A stretch of DNA of 64,000 nt from CAIQPS01 sp963783835 (GTDB lineage: Bacteria; Actinomycetota; Thermoleophilia; RBG-16-64-13). Shown here piece by piece: positions 53,446 to 59,732 of the stretch; position 1 is the first letter of the stretch, and every line of letters begins with the position of its first letter. The DNA lies in the NCBI GenBank assembly GCA_963783835.1, contig CAWAOX010000020.1, positions 1 through 64,000 of the forward strand, in the 5' to 3' direction. The notes beneath the pieces were generated by a model that saw nothing but the letters and a program-made list of their open reading frames with translations, had not been told where the DNA came from and made no database searches. The position numbers and the translations under genes are program-made.

Positions 53446-54103
53446 CGGCGTCGCACGGAACGCGAAAGGGGTCCGCTGGGATCACCTGTTCATCGTGGAC
53501 GCGGTTCCGCCCGGCGTGCGGGTGCTCGACCTGGGCTGCGGCAAAGGGATCCTCTTGAAGATGCTTATCGACGCCAAGAACGTGCGCGGGACCGGCATCG
53601 AGATAGTGGAAGACAAGGCGTACGAAGCGGTCGCTAAAGGCGTGACCGTCTACCACGGCGACTTTGACGAGGGACTGTCCTACTACCCGGACAACAGCTT
53701 CGACTACGTGGTCCTCAGCCAGACCCTTCAGGAGGCCCGGGAGACGGTTGCTGTGCTGCATGAGGCGCTGCGCGTCGGCCACTTCGTGGTAGCCAGCTTC
53801 CCTAACTTCGGCCACTGGAAGGCTCGGTTGCAGCTTCTCGTCACGGGTAAGGCTCCGGTGACGAGTTCGCTTCCCTACCAGTGGTACAACACGCCGAACA
53901 TCCACTCGTTGACTATCAAGGACTTTCGGGCGTTCACCCGAGAGCAGGGGATTCGAATAGTCCGCCACTTCTACGTGGGGCCCAAACGGCCTCTACGCTT
54001 CTGGCCCAACCTTCGGGCGGCCTACGGCGTGTTCGTTCTCGAGAAGGTCGGGGAGCCCAGGAACGACCCCCGGATGGTGGGGGAGTTGCCCGCCGACGAG
54101 TAG
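53438..54103 (+). CDS. metW: Methionine biosynthesis protein MetW (class I methyltransferase fold)
   Basis: The 221-residue partner of MetX. It has the SAM-binding motif VLDLGCGKGILLKML near residue 31, GTGIEI, and SFDYVVLSQTLQEA. The MetW-typical sequence FPNFGHWKARLQLLVTGKAP, then LPYQWYNTPNIHSLTIKDF follow. In other bacteria it is needed for full MetX function, though its methyl acceptor is unknown. It starts at a TTG inside the end of metX, so translation is coupled. Confidence 0.94.
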   Translation: MPSGVARNAKGVRWDHLFIVDAVPPGVRVLDLGCGKGILLKMLIDAKNVRGTGIEIVEDKAYEAVAKGVTVYHGDFDEGLSYYPDNSFDYVVLSQTLQEARETVAVLHEALRVGHFVVASFPNFGHWKARLQLLVTGKAPVTSSLPYQWYNTPNIHSLTIKDFRAFTREQGIRIVRHFYVGPKRPLRFWPNLRAAYGVFVLEKVGEPRNDPRMVGELPADE

Positions 54104-54114
54104 GCGCGGTGGGG

Positions 54115-54120
54115 TAGAAT
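54115..54120 (+). promoter_or_regulatory. -10 box (TAGAAT) of the tRNA-Ile2 gene
   Basis: TAGAAT lies 12 nt before the tRNA start and 11 nt after the metW stop. No good -35 is seen. Confidence 0.45.
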
Positions 54121-54132
54121 GAGCAATCATTC

Positions 54133-54206
54133 GGGCCCATAGCTCAGTTGGTTAGAGCTGCCGACTCATAATCGGCCGGTCGCAGGTTCGAGTCCTGCTG
54201 GGCCCA
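54133..54206 (+). tRNA. tRNA with CAT anticodon, probably tRNA-Ile2 (lysidine-modified)
   Basis: A 74-nt cloverleaf with acceptor GGGCCCA/TGGGCCC, anticodon loop CTCATAA and T-loop TTCGAGT. CAT genes can be initiator Met, elongator Met or Ile2. The acceptor GGGCCCA and the GGTCGCAGG arm are like known Ile2 (AUA-reading) tRNAs. It lacks the three GC pairs of an initiator. Confidence 0.85.
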
Positions 54207-54380
54207 CCTAACCATCTCCTGCACGGCCGCATTGCGCGTTTGGGGCGCCGCGGCCGGCTTGACTGCCAAACTGACTGACAGACTCACGTGCGGTCCCGGT
54301 AATGGCTCACTAGGCCCGAAGTCCTATTGACCGAGGCCTGCGTCGTCTTCCCGGTCGTGCCCTTCGGGTCGGCCGCTATG

Positions 54381-54402
54381 AAGCCTTGCCGGCCGGAGGG
54401 CT
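54381..54402 (+). repeat. Dispersed intergenic repeat, copy 1
   Basis: AAGCCTTGCCGGCCGGAGGGCT can fold on AGCC/GGCT and is one of five related copies in 54.4-59.8 kb. It lies 11 nt upstream of a consensus promoter. Confidence 0.6.
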
Positions 54403-54412
54403 CGCTGCCCTG

Positions 54413-54440
54413 TTGACACAAAAGAGAAACGGCTTATAGT
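54413..54440 (+). promoter_or_regulatory. Consensus sigma-70 promoter of leader A
   Basis: A perfect TTGACA (54413-54418), a 16-nt spacer and TATAGT (54435-54440). Transcription should begin near 54447, just before the structured leader. Confidence 0.85.
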
Positions 54441-54446
54441 CGATTC

Positions 54447-54575
54447 ATGCGGGGAGTGAGTGACTCTCCCCACTTATAGCTCGGGCTGGCCGTGAAGACG
54501 GGACCTCGCACGAGTTCACACCCGCGCATCGCCCCGTGCGGACACCAATCCTGCCCGAGAAGGAGGTGTCGCCCC
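54447..54575 (+). ncRNA. Structured 5' leader, copy A (candidate cis-regulatory RNA)
   Basis: The leader runs from the predicted transcription start to the ATG at 54576. Stems are P1 GGGGAG/CTCCCC (54451-54456 with 54466-54471, 9-nt loop), an enclosing stem CTCGGGC/GCCCGAG (54480-54486 with 54553-54559) and P3 CCGT/ACGG (54490-54501). A CTC/GAG hairpin around CGCACG and a further CCGCGC/GTGCGG stem lie inside. The ribosome site AAGGAGGTG begins right after the enclosing stem. A second copy is at 56448-56574, with a compensating base-pair change in P1. No known riboswitch consensus was recognised. Confidence 0.55.
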
Positions 54576-55271
54576 ATGAGAGCCAAGAAACCGCTTTTTG
54601 TAATCGTGCTCACCCTGATCCTACTTGCTGTGGCGCTTATCCTACCCGCCACGGCCATCGGCGCGGGCAAACAGCCGGTGAGTTGGGTGAAGGTGAACAC
54701 TAACGGTTGGTATCCTGACTCCAACTTCCCTGACCTCAAGGACCACGGAGCCACGGTAGCCAGGGTAGAGCAGTTGGCAGATGACAGTCTCCGGGGCCAA
54801 GTGGCGGTAAAGGTATTTCGTGAGTTCTATCCGATGGGACCAGAGCAGACTCCAACGCTGTTTCGCTACATCGTAAAGGCCAGAGCCTTCACTTCTCCTG
54901 ACTATTGGGATGCGCCCCTCGGTCCTCATCTTGCCCATGCAGACTTCTTTGTTGCGACGCCGGACAACTGGCCGGTAGACCTGGGAACTGCTCCGTCATG
55001 GTGGGCCTCCTATAAGGGCGCAGCCGTAGCCGACTTCGTGGCCTACGTCCCAGTTTCGCAGTACCCAGAATCACTACCGTGGGTAGCGCTTTACCCGCCT
55101 GACACACCGAGCATTCCCTATAGGTTCATGTTCATCGACTTCGGTAAGTCTGGAAAGGCCGACGTGATGTTGAATTGGCTGTTCGTCGGTCTTCCGGGGC
55201 TCCCCTGGCTGCAGACCGTCTGGACGGTTCCTATTCAGGCAGGCAACATCCAGGTTCACGTGGGGCGATGA
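54576..55271 (+). CDS. Secreted protein of unknown function behind leader A, 231 aa
   Basis: The ATG at 54576 follows AAGGAGGTG by 8 nt. A signal peptide runs MRAKKPLFVIVLTLILLAVA to about ATAIGAG (residue 30), so the protein is exported. The mature part of about 200 residues is rich in Trp, Pro and aromatic residues (WVKVNTNGWYPDSNFPDL, FREFYPMGPEQTP, DNWPVDLGTAPSWWASY). It has no Cys pairs or catalytic motifs I know. Its first five residues, MRAKK, are shared with the protein behind leader B. A UUCG-loop terminator follows. The longer frame from a GTG at 54492 runs through the leader and has no ribosome site. Confidence 0.72.
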   Translation: MRAKKPLFVIVLTLILLAVALILPATAIGAGKQPVSWVKVNTNGWYPDSNFPDLKDHGATVARVEQLADDSLRGQVAVKVFREFYPMGPEQTPTLFRYIVKARAFTSPDYWDAPLGPHLAHADFFVATPDNWPVDLGTAPSWWASYKGAAVADFVAYVPVSQYPESLPWVALYPPDTPSIPYRFMFIDFGKSGKADVMLNWLFVGLPGLPWLQTVWTVPIQAGNIQVHVGR

Positions 55272-55344
55272 CAACTGCTTGCTGGGTCGCGTGCGAACGG
55301 TGTTTCTCGTCTATTTGAACGGCGTAGTAATAGGAGACAGGAAG

Positions 55345-55374
55345 ACGGAGGTCCTTCGGGGCCTCCGTTCTTGC
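55345..55374 (+). terminator. Intrinsic terminator with UUCG loop
   Basis: ACGGAGGTCC pairs with GGGCCTCCGT (one T-G wobble) around a TTCG loop and is followed by TCTT. It lies 73 nt after the stop of the secreted protein gene. Confidence 0.8.
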
Positions 55375-55396
55375 GTGTGATCCCGCGCCCCGTATT

Positions 55397-55432
55397 GGCT
55401 GCCACCAAGCCTTGTCAGCCGGGCAGGGCTTT
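55397..55432 (+). repeat. Dispersed intergenic repeat, copy 2
   Basis: GGCTGCCACC is followed by an imperfect palindrome AAGCCTTG...CAGGGCTT (8 bp with one wobble). It is close to copy 4 at 57956. The surrounding 55376-55567 holds no gene other than a small GGAGGT/ACCTCC hairpin at 55509-55525. Confidence 0.6.
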
Positions 55433-55567
55433 GCGCTGAAGCTCTAACGCCAAACCAAGAGGAAGTCAATGGCGCCCTGAATCAAGGCATATCTGGACGC
55501 TGCCGATAGGAGGTGTCGGACCTCCAGCATTGTAGGGGTGGTCGATAGTTGCCAAGGGAGGCGCGAC

Positions 55568-56041
55568 ATGACTCAAGAAAGTCCCGGTCGGGACCCGGTT
55601 AGCAACCTCTTTAACCGCCGGTACGTGCTGGATGAGATCGAACGCCATGTGAAGCGCTATAGACGCCACCGTCGCCCGTTTTCTCTGCTCATGGCTGACA
55701 TCCACAACCTGGCCTGGGTCGACGATACCTTCGGGCAGGCAGTCGCGGACTGCGTCCTGGGGGATCTGGCGGACCTCATCTCTACGCATGTACGCGAGGT
55801 GGACGTCTGGTTCCTGTGTACGAGGGATCAGTTCATCATCGTCATGGACGAGACAGATGCGCAAGCGGCGCGCACGGTCGCCGAGCGTCTGGCTGCCGAG
55901 GCGGAGAACGCCAAGTCCAGACTCAGCCTGGATGGCGTCGCTCTGGAGATGAGCTTCAGCACCGCCTCCTGCCCCGCCGATGCCGTGGAGGCGGAGGGGC
56001 TTCTGCGGGCGGCTGGGTTTCTGTCTGCAAAGACTCTGTGA
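55568..56041 (+). CDS. Degenerate GGDEF-domain protein, 157 aa
   Basis: The start at the ATG at 55568 has GGGAGG upstream. The sequence follows the diguanylate cyclase fold: DPVSNLFNRRYVLDEIERHVKR (normal DxLTGLxNRR), FSLLMADIHNLAWVDDTFG with one metal aspartate (D44), and the helix AVADCVLGDLADLI. At the signature position TRDQF stands in place of GGDEF (residues 85-89), and there is no RxxD inhibitory site. Cyclase activity is therefore unlikely; nucleotide binding or protein contact remains possible. There is no sensory domain or membrane helix. It is flanked by the two leader-controlled secreted-protein genes. Confidence 0.75.
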   Translation: MTQESPGRDPVSNLFNRRYVLDEIERHVKRYRRHRRPFSLLMADIHNLAWVDDTFGQAVADCVLGDLADLISTHVREVDVWFLCTRDQFIIVMDETDAQAARTVAERLAAEAENAKSRLSLDGVALEMSFSTASCPADAVEAEGLLRAAGFLSAKTL

Positions 56042-56158
56042 ACGGATTCTGGCTTCGCCCATTGTGCTTCCGAGAAGTCTGGCGCCCCGGATGCTGTCAA
56101 AGGGTCCGGCGGCCCTTTTCCACGCTCGCGTAACGCGTCCTTACGAGACCGCTAAGGT

Positions 56159-56241
56159 ATCCGGGGTATGTTGCCGATACGCCGTCCGTGAGACACATGG
56201 ATCCGGGGTATGTCGCCGATACCCCGTCCGTGAGACACAGC
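56159..56241 (+). repeat. Two tandem 42-nt hairpin units
   Basis: Two head-to-tail copies (56159-56200 and 56201-56241) of a unit beginning ATCCGGGGTATGT. In the second copy GGGGTAT pairs perfectly with ATACCCC around GTCGCCG. The first copy has one mismatch. They lie between the GGDEF-like gene and a terminator. Confidence 0.8.
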
Positions 56242-56254
56242 TCACAGTGCGAAG

Positions 56255-56285
56255 GCCCCGGCTGGGACGGCGTCCCCGGGGCTTT
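56255..56285 (+). terminator. Probable terminator
   Basis: GCCCCGG pairs with CCGGGGC (56276-56282) and is followed by TTTCTG. Confidence 0.65.
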
Positions 56286-56371
56286 CTGCGTTTTCGGAAC
56301 GCGATGCGTCGGGCCGGGATGTTTCGCCAGGCACTGCATCATGGCGGGGCGAATTGCAGCGTCGGGATGAG

Positions 56372-56403
56372 ACTGCCGCCGAGCCCTTCCGGCCGGGGAG
56401 CTC
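56372..56403 (+). repeat. Dispersed intergenic repeat, copy 3
   Basis: CTGCCGCCGAGCCCTTCCGG and following bases match the other copies, with the inverted ends GAGC/GCTC and then ATTTTG. It lies 10 nt upstream of a consensus promoter, exactly as copy 1 does. Confidence 0.6.
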
Positions 56404-56413
56404 ATTTTGTCCA

Positions 56414-56441
56414 TTGACTCGAAACCGCTCCAGCCTATACT
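56414..56441 (+). promoter_or_regulatory. Consensus sigma-70 promoter of leader B
   Basis: TTGACT (56414-56419), a 16-nt spacer and TATACT (56436-56441). The spacing to the leader stem P1 (10 nt) equals that of leader A. Confidence 0.85.
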
Positions 56442-56447
56442 GGACGT

Positions 56448-56574
56448 ATACGGGAAGTAAGTCACTCTTCCCACTCATAGCTCGGGGAGGCCGTGAAGAC
56501 GGGGTCTCGCACGAGTTTCGGCTCGCATGTCGCCCCTTCGGACCCCAACTGCCCGAGGAGGAGGTGCGCGTCTT
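56448..56574 (+). ncRNA. Structured 5' leader, copy B (candidate cis-regulatory RNA)
   Basis: It aligns over its whole length with leader A. P1 is GGGAAG/CTTCCC (56452-56457 with 56467-56472); relative to copy A one G-C pair has become A-T, which preserves the stem, and the loop length of 9 is kept. The enclosing stem is CTCGGG/CCCGAG (56481-56486 with 56552-56557) and P3 is CCGT/ACGG with a GAAG loop. The most conserved stretch is the unpaired-rich core from ATAGCTCGGG to CTCGCACGAGTT. GGAGGAGGTG follows and leads to the GTG at 56575. Confidence 0.55.
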
Positions 56575-56916
56575 GTGAGAGCCAAGAAGCTAGTCCTTCT
56601 GATCGTGCTCCTCGCATTTGCCCTCGCCCTGGCAATCGCCCCGGGGGCACTCGCGAAGTCAACGCCCGTTTTGACCACTACCGCCGAGGCCGCGACCACC
56701 ACCGCCGAAGCCGCCGCCACTGCCGCCCAGGCGGCGACAACTACCGCCCAAGCCTCCCTGTTTGTTGCCGGCCTGGTCGTCGGGCTCCTGTTCTTCGGCC
56801 TGGTTCGAACCGCGGACGCCTCGCGGATCAAGCGGCACCAATCGGCGGTGGGCGTGAGTCGCCCTGCCACAGAGCATAGACAGCACAAGGGACACAAGCA
56901 CGTGATTCACATATAG
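56575..56916 (+). CDS. Small secreted or membrane protein with Ala/Thr repeats behind leader B, 113 aa
   Basis: The GTG at 56575 is chosen by comparison with the gene behind leader A, which has the same AGAGCCAAGAAG start (RAKK). The N-terminus is a signal peptide (LVLLIVLLAFALALAIAPGALA). A short-period repeat of TTTAEAA/ATAAQAA type over about 30 residues is followed by a second hydrophobic helix (LFVAGLVVGLLFFGLV) and a basic, His-rich tail (RQHKGHKHVIHI). The function is unknown. The tail might bind metals. An upstream in-frame ATG at 56527 lies inside the leader RNA and is not supported. Confidence 0.65.
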   Translation: MRAKKLVLLIVLLAFALALAIAPGALAKSTPVLTTTAEAATTTAEAAATAAQAATTTAQASLFVAGLVVGLLFFGLVRTADASRIKRHQSAVGVSRPATEHRQHKGHKHVIHI

Positions 56917-57247
56917 AGGGGTCATGCCCCCCGGATTGGCAGCCCGGGACCGGGTCAAGACGGCGGCAGGCCAGCAGGCCTCCCTGAACGTCCGCTGCCG
57001 GCAGTCTGCCGGAGGCGCTCCGCGCCTTGGACCGGGCCGAGATGGCCCGGTGAGGCCCCGCCATTCCGGTCGCGCACGGATTCCTTGCTACCGAGTTCGG
57101 CCAGCCGGCGCATATCGCGCACCGGCAGGCTCTGAGGGCGTCCGGATCATGCGTGACGGCTTGCGGTGACAGACGGAGGGAATAGCGGGATCACATAGAA
57201 CAAGCAACAAGCAGGAACGTAACCTCAATAGACAGGGAGAAGAGCAG
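56917..57247. other. Non-coding stretch
   Basis: No supported gene. Several short GC palindromes (around 56986-57035) are seen but no terminator with a U-run. An A-rich stretch with the ribosome site GGGAGAAG leads into the next gene. Confidence 0.4.
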
Positions 57248-57469
57248 ATGCTCTGGCTCTTGGTCATTCCGGTTCTCGGCGCTTGCTTGTTCCTCTTCGC
57301 CCTTGGCCGTTCCGCTGCGAGACCTTACCCTAAGCCATCACCGATGTCAGCTCCTGAACCGGAACGTGCAGAGGAGCCGTCAAAGGGGGCCCGGCCATTC
57401 GCCGCCGCTTTGAGGCTGGTCCACTGTACCGAGGTCTCTCGGCTCAGACCGGGTACGTCAGGTTCCTAG
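57248..57469 (+). CDS. Small membrane-anchored protein, 73 aa
   Basis: The ATG at 57248 is preceded by GGGAGAAGAG. One N-terminal hydrophobic helix (MLWLLVIPVLGACLFLFALG) ends in RSAARPYPKP. A short cytosolic or extracytosolic polar part follows. The juncture LFLFALGRSAARPYPKP resembles LLVFGLSRSAGKEVPRP in the gene 200 nt downstream, so the two look like diverged paralogues. No family is recognised. Confidence 0.55.
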   Translation: MLWLLVIPVLGACLFLFALGRSAARPYPKPSPMSAPEPERAEEPSKGARPFAAALRLVHCTEVSRLRPGTSGS

Positions 57470-57675
57470 CCGAGACACGGAAACGCCGTCTCGCCGACAT
57501 GGAGCAGGATAGGTAGCACGGGCATCGAGGAGCCCGACTAGAAAGCCCGGTGGTGCTGTCAATTGGTCGGCCCCGCTCGATGATGGTAAAGTGCTTTCTG
57601 GCGAGACGGAGGGAGGGCCGTCTGGCCGGTGAGGAGAAGCGTGAAGGGAATGGGAATCATAGGCGGCTGCATGGC

Positions 57676-57900
57676 ATGCTAGCCCTCGGTGTCATCCTGC
57701 CCGCCGTTCTCCTGGTCGTCATACCCGGTATTCTGCTTGTCTTCGGTCTGTCTAGGTCCGCAGGCAAAGAGGTGCCAAGACCCGGAGATGCTGGGCCAAT
57801 TTGTGGACCGGCGCGCGAAGGTGAGATCGCCGTTCAATTGCAGCTTTTCCGCACTCGCGACGGCGTGAGAGGACGGCTGGCAAGAGCGGACCACAACTAG
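57676..57900 (+). CDS. Small membrane-anchored protein, paralogue of the preceding gene
   Basis: The start is uncertain: the ATG at 57676 gives 74 residues that begin at the hydrophobic helix (MLALGVILPAVLLVVIPGIL), but it has no clear ribosome site; the frame is open from 57550. After the helix, FGLSRSAGKEVPRPGD mirrors the preceding small protein. The C-terminus (AVQLQLFRTRDGVRGRLARADHN) differs. The similarity between the two is the main reason to call it coding. Confidence 0.45.
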   Translation: MLALGVILPAVLLVVIPGILLVFGLSRSAGKEVPRPGDAGPICGPAREGEIAVQLQLFRTRDGVRGRLARADHN

Positions 57901-57955
57901 TGTCGTATGCACTCGCCCCCCCGACGCCCTTTCGTCTGATCATGCATTTTGTCTT

Positions 57956-57988
57956 GGCTGCCACCAAGCCCTGCCGGCCGGGGGGCTT
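57956..57988 (+). repeat. Dispersed intergenic repeat, copy 4
   Basis: GGCTGCCACCAAGCCCTGCC followed by GGCCGGGGGGCTT. AAGCCC pairs with GGGCTT, then TATCTTCTT follows, so this copy could also terminate transcription of the preceding small gene. Confidence 0.65.
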
Positions 57989-58069
57989 ATCTTCTTCCCT
58001 CTTCGTGCCGAGAGTTCAAGAGTAAGGCTATTTGTTCTGTGCGTACAGTGAAGAAGAGGAGGCTGCCGC

Positions 58070-59153
58070 GTGAGGAGAGCGACCGCGTCCGTCCACCGTA
58101 CGGCTATCCGGACGCTTCTCATCGCGTCGGTCGCAATGTTCTTGCTCGGCGTGGTCGTGCTTTGCCACGCTCTTTGCCGGCATGGCTACCGCGTGGCCGA
58201 TTCAGGGCAGTCTTCGCTCCGATTCTCCGGCGACCCAGAACGCCAGTCGGGTCCGAGACCTCACGACCCCCTTCATGATTGTCGCCCTTCCCGACACACA
58301 GGTCTACTCGGAACTGGGCCAAGTCGAATTCCGAAAGCAGATCGAGTGGGTGCTCGCCAACGCGGCCGACAAGAACATCGTCTTCGTCACGCATCTCGGC
58401 GATGTTGTCGACGACAACGACAAGGCGCAGTGGGCCAACGCACGAGACGCACTGGATCCCCTGCTCGCCCAAGACTGGCTGCCCTTCTCCATCGTCCGCG
58501 GCAACCACGACGATCCCGCCTACTTCCTGGACAACCTGCCGCTCTCGCTCATGCAGAGCAAGCCCTGGTTCGTCGCCGCTTCGCCGTCCGGCCTGTGCCA
58601 GGCGCAGATGTTCCCGGTGGAGGAGGCGTCCTTCCTGCACATCGGTTTTCAGGTGTGGCCCACCGACGCGGACCTTGAGTGGGCAAACGACCTCCTGCAG
58701 GAGCCCGCCCTTCAGGGCATGCCCGTTATCGTGTCCGCCCACGACTACCTACACGGTGGCGGAAAGAGCGACACTGGTCGCTGGATATGGAACGCTTTCG
58801 TCAAGAACAACCCCATGGTGTTCATGGTGCTCTGTGGTCACGACGCCCGGGAACGGGCCTTCGTCAGCTACAACGTGGCCGGCCTGCCCGTCTACGAGAT
58901 GCTCTCCGACTATCAGCAGTTCCGTCCCTTCGGCGGGAACGGGCTCATGCGGCTCATCACCATTGACCCGCGCAAGGATACGATCGACGTCGAGACCTTC
59001 TCCCCTTACTTCCAATACAAGAACGGGGACGAACCCGATACCGACTATTACGAGACCGATGCCAACAGCCAGTTCCAGTACTCCGCGGCCTCTGGCTTTG
59101 CGGGTAATATCGGGGAACGGTTCATCTTCAGCGCGATGGTCGCCTTCCGGTAA
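58070..59153 (+). CDS. Secreted metallophosphoesterase (calcineurin-like), one frameshift
   Basis: The GTG at 58070 behind GAAGAGGAGG opens an N-terminal signal peptide (RTLLIASVAMFLLGVVVLCHAL). The rest of the protein lies in the next frame from about 58175. Removing one T from CTTTGCC (58170-58174) joins the signal to GMATAWPIQG. Phosphoesterase motifs are ALPDTQVY (first Asp), THLGDVVDDND (GDxxD-like), RGNHDDP (GNHD), a later histidine in SAHDYLHG, and LCGHDARE (GHxH-like, with Asp for the last His). The 323-residue body is typical of exported calcineurin-like phosphatases of unknown substrate. Confidence 0.8.
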
Positions 59154-59360
59154 GAACCAGGTCTCGGCCTTTTCGCGTGGCGATGGGTGTCGCGTCGCAG
59201 TCCTGCGAGTCGGAGACCAAGGGTCCCGAGCGGCAACCGCTACCACGGGGCGAATCCGCCGAGCGCGATAGCTGACTCATAGAAGCATCGGCAACTCCCG
59301 GGCGCGTCGCCTTACCGGTCGCGCCTGACCTCGGCGACTCTTCCTCAAGTGCGCAACCGG

Positions 59361-59519
59361 TCAGATCACTCCGAACGCCCAGAGCATGGCCACGACTACG
59401 AGAAGGAGAAACAGACCAATGCCCGTGCCGTAAATGACCCCGTCTGCGCGATATTCCCAGTGAGGCGCAACAGCCAGCAGCGACAACACGAGGACGACTA
59501 CCAGAATCAGCCCCAACAT
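59361..59519 (-). CDS. DUF3309-like two-helix membrane protein, 52 aa
   Basis: A short minus-strand gene with ATG at 59519 and ribosome site GAGGGAAG. The protein reads MLGLILVVVLVLSLLAVAPH, then WEYRADGVIYGTGIG and a second helix LFLLLVVVAMLWAFGVI. The layout of helix, aromatic-Pro/His turn, Gly-rich turn and helix, and the MLGLIL start, match the DUF3309 family of tiny bacterial membrane proteins, whose function is unknown. It lies alone in a 579-nt gap (59154-59732) that otherwise holds only the fifth repeat copy. Confidence 0.75.
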   Translation of the reverse strand: MLGLILVVVLVLSLLAVAPHWEYRADGVIYGTGIGLFLLLVVVAMLWAFGVI

Positions 59520-59732
59520 CTTGCTTCCCTCTCTGCGGTGTCAGATGAATCAGTACCGGCGAGCAGCAACGCCGCCGTTCCCACAACCTCCGATTGCCGA
59601 GCCACAAAACGTGCCAACCGGCCGTGTGGCCCTCGGTCCTCTCGTCGGCAGCAGGGGCCCTCTTCTTGAATCCGCCTGGAGTCGTATTTGCCATCTCGCC
59701 AGCATCGTCTACTCAAATCGTGCGCCCTCGTA

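Noticed and set aside
54133..54206. Initiator tRNA-Met
   Set aside because: It lacks the GGG/CCC anticodon-stem pairs and the acceptor mismatch of initiator tRNAs.
54447..54575. c-di-GMP, cobalamin, SAM, manganese or other known riboswitch
   Set aside because: None of the conserved core sequences I know for these classes is present in either leader copy.
54492..54575. Leader-spanning peptide start at GTG 54492 (and 56493), with similar VKTGxRTS beginnings
   Set aside because: There is no ribosome site before either GTG, the frame joins the gene in copy A but not in copy B, and the strong ribosome sites sit before the MRAKK starts.
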